Shown here: positions 1 to 5,095 of the stretch, in pieces | How positions within the stretch are numbered: position 1 is the stretch's first letter | How the letters are laid out: each line of letters opens with the position of its first letter | NCBI GenBank assembly: GCA_030672445.1 | Contig: DAOVGK010000080.1 | Span: 1-5,841 of the forward strand | Direction: 5' to 3' | DNA length: 5,841 nucleotides | DNA from: Candidatus Aerophobota bacterium | Lineage (GTDB): Bacteria > Aerophobota > Aerophobia > Aerophobales > AE-B3A | Translations under genes and position numbers: made by a program | The notes under the pieces: generated by a model | Databases searched by the model: none | Seen by the model: the letters and a program-made list of their open reading frames with translations, nothing else | Told to the model about the DNA's origin: nothing

Positions 1-234
1 AATGAGTTTCACACGTTGCTCTATTCCATAGGGAATTGTAGTTCTTTCTATTTTGATCCAGGGATAAACCTTCTCAAATAAATCATTCTCGGCAGTCTCA
101 TAGCCATAAGGATCGGGGCCTCCTATCGTTCTTATGATAACCTTTTCCTGTGCTAATGTGGAGTTCGATATGCCAAAAAGCAGGCCTGTCAATACTAACA
201 CCATAAACCCAATATGAACACATTTCTTAATCAT
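1..234 (-). CDS. Secreted protein N-terminus, probable ABC-transporter sugar-binding protein (partial)
   Basis: Only the first 78 codons are in the window; the gene continues past the left edge. The start is the ATG at 234-232, preceded by a good ribosome binding site. Residues 1-28 form a typical Sec signal peptide: a basic start (MIKK), a hydrophobic core (about residues 8-22) and a plausible signal peptidase I site after Thr-Leu-Ala28. There is no lipobox cysteine. The mature part begins QEKVIIRTIGGPDPYGYE and continues with a stretch ending YPWIKIERTTIPYG (57-70). This pattern, a first beta strand followed by 'F...YPxIKVE...PYG', is common at the start of family 1 extracellular solute-binding proteins of sugar ABC transporters. 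The position just downstream of a ROK sugar regulator, in the same direction, supports that role. The family call rests on a short fragment and on context; another periplasmic binding or exported protein cannot be excluded. Confidence 0.62.
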   Translation of the reverse strand, partial: MIKKCVHIGFMVLVLTGLLFGISNSTLAQEKVIIRTIGGPDPYGYETAENDLFEKVYPWIKIERTTIPYGIEQRVKLI

Positions 235-240
235 CCTAAT

Positions 241-246
241 ACTCCT
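241..246 (-). promoter_or_regulatory. Ribosome binding site of the secreted-protein gene
   Basis: On the minus strand the sequence AGGAGT lies 6 bases before the ATG at 234, following a run of A residues. It is close to the full Shine-Dalgarno consensus and fixes this start, which also gives the complete signal peptide. Confidence 0.8.
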
Positions 247-414
247 TTTTTAAAGTTCACTTTTTCTCCAAAAGCTCTCATCAACAAAGGCAATTATTTA
301 ACATTTTCCTTTTTGTTTGAGAACTTTCTTTTACCCCAAGCTGGATTTGGCCTACCCGCTTTCTCACCTCCCCTCAGACCTTTCATTTCTAGCTTTTCTT
401 TCAAGAACATATCT

Positions 415-1617
415 TCAACTTATGAGGCTTGTACGCTTTACCAAGTCCCAGGCCAGGGCGGCAGCACCGATAACACCAGTATCATCTCCCAGCGAAGATA
501 TTACAATCTTGGGAGGGATGGGAGTTATCTTTGCCATCATCTGTCTTAAGGGTTTCAGTAAAATGTCTTCCTGTTTAGAAATCCCTCCACCCAAAACTAT
601 CATTTCCGGATTGAGAAGGGCAGATATATTTCCTAATCCCATGGCCAGATATTTACTCACCTCCTCCACTATTTTCAAGGCAACCTTATCTTTTCTCTTC
701 GCCGCTTCGAAGACATCTTTAGCCGTAATGTTCTTACCCTGACGAAAACTTATCCCCGTAGATCCACTATTATAGGACTGCATCTGGCTTGCTGCTTTTG
801 CTGCAATAGCCGGGCCGGAAATCAGACTCTCGAAACAGCCGAATCCTTCTCGGTAATCTTTCAAGTATTTATCCCCCATGACAAAATAGCCAACTTCTCC
901 AGCCGCATCAGCGAAGCCTTTGTAGAGTCCTCCATTAATGATAATCCCGGCTCCAACTCCGGTCCCGATAGCTACAAAGACAAAATTTTCCACCGTTTTA
1001 CCAATGCCGAACAGCTTCTCCCCTAAGGCAGCTGCATTAACATCGTTCTCCACGGCTACAGGAACTTTAAATTCTTCCTTCAATAGATCTTTCACCGGCA
1101 TATCTTCCCATCCCAGGGCAGGGGCAAAGGAAACTCGACCAGATTCATCAGTTACCCCAGAAATTCCTATTCCCATCCCTAGAATTAGATCCCGATCCGC
1201 ATCTGATTCATCAATCACACTACGGATTAACCCTTTTAATCTGTTTAATATTTTATTCTTTGAACTCGAATTGATGGTCGGGCCCTTCACTTTTTTGACA
1301 ATTTTACCACCGAGGTTCATCAGAACCAATTTTATATTGGTGCCGCCGAGATCAATACCTATGACAAATCCACCATTAGAATTGAGCTCAATTAATGTGG
1401 GTTTTCTCCCACCGGAAGATTGGCCGATTCCCCTCTCTTTAACTATTCCTTTCTTTAAAAAATGCTCAACAACTAAGGAGACGGTGGGTGAGCTTATTTT
1501 GGTTAGCCGGGAAATGTCTGCCCGTGAGATAGAACCTTCCTTCTCTATAGTTTCTAAAACCATTGACCTGTTTATATCCCGGATCAAGGTGGGTTTTCCT
1601 GACGACTTAGATAGCAT
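415..1617 (-). CDS. ROK-family transcriptional regulator (NagC/XylR-like)
   Basis: A 400-residue protein of the usual length for ROK repressors. An N-terminal winged helix-turn-helix (about residues 14-65, recognition region SRADISRLTKISSPTVSLVV) is followed by a ROK sugar-kinase-like domain (about 85-395). Visible ROK motifs are DLGGTN (89-94, phosphate/nucleotide loop), ENDVNAAALGE (190-200, with the sugar-contacting Asn and Asp), GTGVGAG (218-224) and GGGIS (343-347). Unusually, the zinc-binding signature of classical ROK proteins is mostly absent: the GH histidine is replaced by Tyr244 and only one cysteine (Cys261, in GCFE) remains of the CxCGxxGCxE motif. Known members bind operators through the winged helix and release or change state on binding a sugar or sugar phosphate. 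It is divergent from an FGGY kinase and lies upstream of a probable sugar-binding protein, so it most likely regulates both. The ATG has an AGAGG ribosome binding site 6 bases upstream. Effector sugar unknown. Confidence 0.92.
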   Translation of the reverse strand: MLSKSSGKPTLIRDINRSMVLETIEKEGSISRADISRLTKISSPTVSLVVEHFLKKGIVKERGIGQSSGGRKPTLIELNSNGGFVIGIDLGGTNIKLVLMNLGGKIVKKVKGPTINSSSKNKILNRLKGLIRSVIDESDADRDLILGMGIGISGVTDESGRVSFAPALGWEDMPVKDLLKEEFKVPVAVENDVNAAALGEKLFGIGKTVENFVFVAIGTGVGAGIIINGGLYKGFADAAGEVGYFVMGDKYLKDYREGFGCFESLISGPAIAAKAASQMQSYNSGSTGISFRQGKNITAKDVFEAAKRKDKVALKIVEEVSKYLAMGLGNISALLNPEMIVLGGGISKQEDILLKPLRQMMAKITPIPPKIVISSLGDDTGVIGAAALAWDLVKRTSLIS

Positions 1618-1623
1618 CTATAA

Positions 1624-1628
1624 CCTCT
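1624..1628 (-). promoter_or_regulatory. Ribosome binding site of the ROK gene
   Basis: AGAGG on the minus strand, 6 bases before the ATG at 1617. It supports this start. Confidence 0.65.
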
Positions 1629-1642
1629 TAAATTTGACTTAC

Positions 1643-1659
1643 TTAGGAAAGTTTTCTAA
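1643..1659. promoter_or_regulatory. Candidate ROK operator (17-bp palindrome)
   Basis: TTAGGAAAGTTTTCTAA is an inverted repeat centred on base 1651, with 7 of 8 pairs matching; three more pairs match just outside (1639-1641 with 1661-1663). It sits between the -10 box of the ROK promoter and the ROK ribosome binding site, covering roughly the first transcribed bases, which is a classic position for autorepression. The TTAG...CTAA ends resemble those of the Bacillus XylR operator, also a ROK protein. Binding by this regulator is an inference. Confidence 0.5.
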
Positions 1660-1667
1660 CTAATTTT

Positions 1668-1696
1668 ATTATAAATATATTTTTCTCAACTGTCAA
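1668..1696 (-). promoter_or_regulatory. Sigma70 promoter for the ROK gene
   Basis: On the minus strand a perfect TTGACA (1696-1691) and a perfect TATAAT (1673-1668) are separated by exactly 17 bases. Transcription would begin near 1661, giving a leader of about 44 bases before the ROK ATG. The consensus match is complete, so the promoter should be strong unless repressed. Confidence 0.85.
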
Positions 1697-1707
1697 GCCC
1701 CCCTAAA

Positions 1708-1732
1708 AACTTCCCAGAAAAACTGGAAAGTT
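1708..1732. repeat. Inverted repeat upstream of the ROK promoter, candidate second operator
   Basis: Arms AACTTCCCAG (1708-1717) and CTGGAAAGTT (1723-1732) pair at 9 of 10 positions around an AAAAA loop. The right arm contains GGAAAGTT, identical to the core of the palindrome at 1643-1659, and the left arm read on the minus strand (GGGAAGTTTT) differs from that palindrome's GGAAAGTTTT by one base. The repeat lies just upstream of the ROK -35 box and between the two divergent promoters, so it could be a second binding site for the same regulator. It has no T-tract on either side and is unlikely to be a terminator. Confidence 0.45.
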
Positions 1733-1760
1733 AGGCTCGAATTGAAAACGAACCAGTAAA

Positions 1761-1785
1761 ATCAGGATCGACAGCAAATCCTGAT
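1761..1785. repeat. 8-bp perfect inverted repeat in the divergent promoter region
   Basis: ATCAGGAT (1761-1768) and ATCCTGAT (1778-1785) are perfect complements around a 9-base spacer. It lies 13 bases upstream of the kinase -35 box. It may be a protein-binding site for an activator or repressor, but its sequence does not match the other palindromes here and no regulator can be named. Confidence 0.35.
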
Positions 1786-1797
1786 CTTTCGGGGAAT

Positions 1798-1825
1798 TTG
1801 ACAGTCCTTAAGAAATTGATAGGAT
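1798..1825 (+). promoter_or_regulatory. Probable promoter of the FGGY kinase gene
   Basis: A perfect -35 TTGACA (1798-1803) is followed after 16 bases by TAGGAT (1820-1825), 4 of 6 matches to TATAAT including the key first T, second A and last T. A TG at 1817-1818 makes it an extended -10 (TGnTAGGAT). Transcription would begin near 1832, about 70 bases before the ATG, placing the 12-bp inverted repeat at 1857-1887 inside the leader. Confidence 0.55.
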
Positions 1826-1856
1826 GGATGAAGATTGACTGCGGCAGACGCGATAA

Positions 1857-1887
1857 ACCCTGTTAGATGTTTACTATCTAACAGGGT
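1857..1887. promoter_or_regulatory. Perfect 12-bp inverted repeat abutting the kinase ribosome binding site
   Basis: ACCCTGTTAGAT (1857-1866 region through 1868) and ATCTAACAGGGT (1876-1887) pair without mismatch around a 7-base loop GTTTACT. It ends where the AAAGGAG ribosome binding site begins (1888-1894). As DNA it is an excellent operator about 25-55 bases downstream of the predicted start site, acting as a roadblock; as RNA it would form a stable stem directly 5' of the Shine-Dalgarno sequence without covering it. It is not followed by a T-run, so it is not an ordinary terminator. The inner TTAG...CTAA is shared with the palindrome at 1643-1659, although the half-site spacing differs by two bases. 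Confidence 0.6.
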
Positions 1888-1894
1888 AAAGGAG
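1888..1894 (+). promoter_or_regulatory. Ribosome binding site of the FGGY kinase gene
   Basis: AAAGGAG, 7 bases before the ATG at 1902. It is a strong site and decides the kinase start. Confidence 0.85.
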
Positions 1895-1901
1895 AACTAG
1901 A

Positions 1902-3434
1902 ATGAGTCTTTTAGGCCTGGATGTGGGAACCACCGGGTGTAAAGCCATAGTATTTGATCTCGAAGGAAATGTTCTTTCCAGTGCTTATAGGGAGTATCCT
2001 CTTCTTCATCCGCAGTCTGGCTGGGCCGAACTTGATGCAAACCAGGTCTGGGCAAAGATAGAGGAAAGTATCCAGGAAGTAGCCAGCCAAGTTAAAGCCG
2101 ATCCTATAAAGGCTCTCTCTATCTCCACCCAGGGAGAGGCTTTCGCCCCTGTAGACAGAGCCGGAAGACCCCTGGCTAATACAGCTATTAGCTTTGATAC
2201 TCGGGGAGAGGAATTCACCAGATGGTGGGGTCTTAATCTAGGGGCAAAGAAGATAATGGAAATCACTGGCATGCCTCTTCATTCTATGTTTTCTATAAAT
2301 AGAATTATGTGGCTCAAAAAGTACCATCCCGATATTTATCGTCGTACCTGGAAATTTCTCTGTTACGAAGATTTTGTAATTCAAAGACTTGGTCTACCTC
2401 CCACTATCGACTATTCACTGGCCGCTCGCACGATGGCCTTTGACATTGTTAAGAAAAGATGGTCCGGCAAGATTCTCTCCTTAGCCAGAGTAGACGAATC
2501 TTTGCTACCTGAGGTTGTCTCTTCCGGAACCGAAGTTGGTAAAATACCTTCAAAAATGTGTGCTCGTCTTTTGCTTCCTTCAGGAGTTTCTGTAGTTACC
2601 GGAGGACATGATCAGCCTTGCGGGGCATTAGGGGCTGGGGTAAAAAAGGAAGAATTAGCCATGGAGGCTACCGGCACAGTGGACTGCATGGCCACAGTTT
2701 TTAAGGAGCCTCATCTTGACCAAAAGATGCTGGAGAACAACTTTGCCTGTTATCCTCATACTGTTTCTAAATTTTACATTAGCTTAGCCTTTAACTTTAC
2801 GGGAGGCTGCCTTCTTCGCTGGTTTAGAGATACTCTGGGAGGCGAGGAAAAAAAAGAGGCAGAAAAAAAGGGAGAGAATGTCTATTCTATCCTCATCGAT
2901 AAGGCCACTAAAGACCCCTCACCTCTTTATCTTCTTCCCCACTTTACAACTACCGGAACGCCTTATATGGATCCTAATTCGGCTGGAGCTATTCTGGGCT
3001 TAACTTTAAACACCTCCAAGGGGGATTTAATTAAAGCTATCTTAGAAGGTGTCGCTTTCGAGATGAAGCATAATTTAGTTCTTTTGGAGGAAGCAGGAAT
3101 CCCGGTGCGGGAGCTCAGAGCTATAGGAGGGGGAGCAAAATCAGAAAAATGGCTTCAATTAAAAGCTGACATTTATAATAAACCCCTGGTTTCTTTGAAA
3201 GTATCGGAGGCCGCCTGTCTGGGAGCGGCTATTCTTGCAGGGGTAGGGGTGGGAGAGTACAGCTCTATTCAAGAAGCAGTAGAAACTGTGGTAAAGAAAA
3301 AAGAATCCTTCTCTCCCCAAAAAGAAAAGGCTAAAATATATGAAGAAAAATTCGCTGTTTACAAAGATATTTATCCCACTTTAAGAGAGCTAAATCACCA
3401 GATCAGGGATTTATCAGCCCATAGGGTTAGTTAA
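1902..3434 (+). CDS. FGGY-family carbohydrate kinase (xylulokinase-like, substrate unassigned)
   Basis: A 510-residue ATP-dependent sugar kinase, the usual length for the FGGY family. The N-terminal actin-like domain opens with GLDVGTTGCKA (5-15, phosphate loop). STQGEAFAPVD (75-85) occupies the place of the substrate-binding SxQMHG motif of true xylulokinases, and SFDTR (97-101) follows. GGHDQPCGALGAG (234-246) carries the expected catalytic base Asp237. The C-terminal domain has TGGCLLRWF (300-308), GGGAKSEKWLQLKAD (409-423) and EAACLGAAILAG (436-447), the FGGY adenosine-binding region. The enzyme should phosphorylate a cytoplasmic sugar, ketose or polyol to feed central metabolism. The altered SxQ and GHD motifs argue against a confident xylB call; related subfamilies act on other pentoses, deoxysugars or polyols. 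A Lys/Glu-rich stretch (315-325) is a probable surface loop. It is divergent from the ROK regulator and probably controlled by it. No clear terminator follows. Confidence 0.93.
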   Translation: MSLLGLDVGTTGCKAIVFDLEGNVLSSAYREYPLLHPQSGWAELDANQVWAKIEESIQEVASQVKADPIKALSISTQGEAFAPVDRAGRPLANTAISFDTRGEEFTRWWGLNLGAKKIMEITGMPLHSMFSINRIMWLKKYHPDIYRRTWKFLCYEDFVIQRLGLPPTIDYSLAARTMAFDIVKKRWSGKILSLARVDESLLPEVVSSGTEVGKIPSKMCARLLLPSGVSVVTGGHDQPCGALGAGVKKEELAMEATGTVDCMATVFKEPHLDQKMLENNFACYPHTVSKFYISLAFNFTGGCLLRWFRDTLGGEEKKEAEKKGENVYSILIDKATKDPSPLYLLPHFTTTGTPYMDPNSAGAILGLTLNTSKGDLIKAILEGVAFEMKHNLVLLEEAGIPVRELRAIGGGAKSEKWLQLKADIYNKPLVSLKVSEAACLGAAILAGVGVGEYSSIQEAVETVVKKKESFSPQKEKAKIYEEKFAVYKDIYPTLRELNHQIRDLSAHRVS

Positions 3435-3516
3435 AGGTATCGGAATTTCAATAATCTCTCTGAATTGTTATCAAGTAAACCTCGGTAGACCAAATATCAG
3501 AAAAAAGAGGGGAGCA

Positions 3517-3564
3517 GGCTCGACTTGCTCGAGCGAAGCGAGAGTCGGCTTTGCCGATCGAGCC
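3517..3564. repeat. GC-rich cloverleaf-like palindromic repeat (REP-type element)
   Basis: Outer arms GGCTCGA (3517-3523) and TCGAGCC (3558-3564) are perfect complements. Inside are two smaller hairpins: GACT/AGTC plus CTCG/CGAG with a 2-base bulge (3522-3546), and TCGGC-TTT-GCCGA (3545-3557). The block is much richer in G+C than its surroundings, contains the self-complementary GCTCGAGC, and lies wholly between genes. This is how dispersed repetitive extragenic palindromes look. Only one copy is in the window, so dispersal is inferred. It is not a tRNA: no anticodon arm or CCA-stem geometry. Confidence 0.6.
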
Positions 3565-3565
3565 G

Positions 3566-3591
3566 TCGAGGGGGGATATTTCCCCCCTCGA
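3566..3591. repeat. 11-bp perfect hairpin upstream of gatA
   Basis: TCGAGGGGGGA (3566-3576) and TCCCCCCTCGA (3581-3591) pair perfectly around a TATT loop. It follows the cloverleaf-like repeat after one base and ends 8 bases before the gatA Shine-Dalgarno sequence. It would be a very stable RNA stem, but the downstream sequence (GTGTGG) is not a T-run, so intrinsic termination is unlikely. It may stabilise mRNA ends, pause transcription between the kinase and gatA, or simply be part of the adjoining repeat element. Confidence 0.65.
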
Positions 3592-3598
3592 GTGTGGT

Positions 3599-3606
3599 TA
3601 AGGAGA
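3599..3606 (+). promoter_or_regulatory. Ribosome binding site that decides the gatA start
   Basis: TAAGGAGA with its core AAGGAG at 3600-3605 lies 6 bases before an in-frame TTG at 3612. No such site precedes the upstream in-frame ATG at 3525 or the GTG at 3594. This picks TTG as the initiation codon. Confidence 0.8.
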
Positions 3607-3611
3607 TTCAA

Positions 3612-5078
3612 TTGCAACTTTACGATCTTCCTGCGCATGAGCTCCATAGGTTAATTGAGGATAAAGAGGTTTCTATTGAAGAGGTGGTCTCTTCAATATT
3701 TCAGCGCATCAGGGAGGTGGAGGATAAAATAGGAGCTTTTCTGAAGCTTGATGAGGAAGGAGCTATCCGTCAGGCGAGGCACTGGGACAAGAGAATCTCT
3801 CAAGGAGAACAGATAAAGCCTCTTACCGGGATTCCCATTGCCATTAAGGATCTTATCTGTATAGAAAAGGGAGAAACCACCTGTGCTTCTCGGATCCTTA
3901 AGGGATTCTATCCTTCTTACTCAGCTACTGTAATAGAGAAACTAAGAAAGGAAGGAACCATCATCATAGGCAAGACCAATATGGATGAGTTTGCTATGGG
4001 ATCGAGTACAGAAAATTCTGCCTTCAGAATAACCCATAATCCCTGGAATCTAGAAACCACTCCGGGAGGCTCGAGTGGGGGATCGGCAGCAGCGGTTGCC
4101 AGCGGTGAAGCCCCTCTGGCTCTTGGTTCAGATACAGGTGGGTCTATCCGTCAACCGGCTGCTCTCTGTGGAGTCGTGGGGATGAAACCCACTTATGGTC
4201 GGGTTTCTCGCTACGGGCTGGTAGCTTTTGCCTCGTCTTTAGATCAGATTGGCCCTATAACCAAGGATGTTACCGATTGTGCGGATCTTCTGCAGATAAT
4301 CTCCGGCAAAGATTTGTATGATTCTACCTCTCTTGATTACCCTGTTCCTGACTACCATCGATCCCTTATTCCTGATCTTCACGGAATAAAGATAGGTCTT
4401 CCTCAAGAATATTTCATTCCCGGGATGGAAGAAGAGGTAAAAAAGAAAGTTTTAGCAGCCACCAAAGTTATGGAAGACTTAGGAGCTCGAATGGAAGAAG
4501 TATCCCTTCCTCATACGGAGTACGCCGTAGCCACCTATTACCTCATAGCCACTGCTGAGGCGAGCTCCAATCTAGCCAGATACGATGGAGTGGGATACGG
4601 ATACAGAACTCGGGATGAGACCAACCTTATAGATATGTATAAAAGAACCCGTCAGGAAGGATTTGGCGACGAGGTAAAAAGAAGGATGATGCTGGGAACT
4701 TATGTCTTGAGTAAGGGTTATTATGAGGACTACTATGGAAAGGCTCAAAGAGTACGTACCCTTATTAAGGAAGATTTTGATAGGGTTTTTCAGAACTTTG
4801 ATGCCCTAATTACTCCCACTTCGCCAACCGTAGCCTTTAAGATAGGGGAAAAAATAGACGATCCTCTTAAGATGTACCTCTCCGATATTTTTACCATATC
4901 TGCTAACCTCGCTGGTATACCTGGCATCTCCATCCTCTGTGGTTTTAACCAAGCCGATCTTCCCATTGGTCTTCAGATTCTGGCAAAACCATTTGACGAA
5001 CCTATGCTGCTCAGAATTGCTTATGCTTATGAACAAAATACAGTGTGGCATGAAAGAGGGGCAAAAATCAGTGGCTAG
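3612..5078 (+). CDS. gatA: Glutamyl/aspartyl-tRNA(Gln/Asn) amidotransferase subunit A
   Basis: With a TTG start this is a 488-residue amidase-signature protein, the normal GatA length (about 485). GatA hydrolyses glutamine and, in the GatCAB complex, supplies ammonia to convert mischarged Glu-tRNA(Gln) or Asp-tRNA(Asn) in the cytoplasm. The N-terminus [15 protein letters not shown] matches the family start. Numbered from TTG, the Ser-cis-Ser-Lys triad falls at Lys79 (GIPIAIKD), Ser154 (PGGSSGGS) and Ser178 (DTGGSIRQP), the same numbers as in Staphylococcus aureus GatA. Family hallmarks [14 protein letters not shown] (125-138), NPWN (143-146) and [21 protein letters not shown] (195-215) identify GatA rather than a generic amidase. 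An in-frame ATG at 3525 would add 29 residues encoded by the palindromic repeat and is rejected. Neither gatC nor gatB is adjacent, so the subunits are encoded apart. The next gene starts 17 bases downstream on the same strand. Confidence 0.95.
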   Translation: MQLYDLPAHELHRLIEDKEVSIEEVVSSIFQRIREVEDKIGAFLKLDEEGAIRQARHWDKRISQGEQIKPLTGIPIAIKDLICIEKGETTCASRILKGFYPSYSATVIEKLRKEGTIIIGKTNMDEFAMGSSTENSAFRITHNPWNLETTPGGSSGGSAAAVASGEAPLALGSDTGGSIRQPAALCGVVGMKPTYGRVSRYGLVAFASSLDQIGPITKDVTDCADLLQIISGKDLYDSTSLDYPVPDYHRSLIPDLHGIKIGLPQEYFIPGMEEEVKKKVLAATKVMEDLGARMEEVSLPHTEYAVATYYLIATAEASSNLARYDGVGYGYRTRDETNLIDMYKRTRQEGFGDEVKRRMMLGTYVLSKGYYEDYYGKAQRVRTLIKEDFDRVFQNFDALITPTSPTVAFKIGEKIDDPLKMYLSDIFTISANLAGIPGISILCGFNQADLPIGLQILAKPFDEPMLLRIAYAYEQNTVWHERGAKISG

Positions 5079-5095
5079 GGATCGAGAAAAGAACC

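Noticed and set aside
235..414. Separate promoter or terminator between the ROK and binding-protein genes
   Set aside because: I found no -35/-10 pair with acceptable spacing and no stem followed by a T-run on the minus strand; only the ribosome binding site is convincing.
317..1663. Long plus-strand open frames (317-742 and 938-1663)
   Set aside because: They overlie the well-supported ROK gene on the other strand, are Pro/Ser/Phe-rich antisense translations and have no recognisable domain.
2006..2272. Minus-strand open frame inside the FGGY kinase
   Set aside because: Antisense shadow of conserved kinase motifs, with no homologous features.
3517..3564. Possible tRNA or structured ncRNA because of its cloverleaf-like fold
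   Set aside because: It is too short (48 bases) and lacks tRNA-conserved bases, an anticodon loop and an acceptor stem; a palindromic repeat explains it better.
3566..3591. Rho-independent terminator after the kinase gene
   Set aside because: The stem is very strong but no T-run follows on either strand, and it is only 8 bases from the next gene's ribosome binding site.
3525..3611. N-terminal extension of GatA from ATG 3525
   Set aside because: It is translated from the palindromic repeat, has no ribosome binding site, and makes the protein longer than the family; TTG 3612 has a strong site and correct catalytic numbering.
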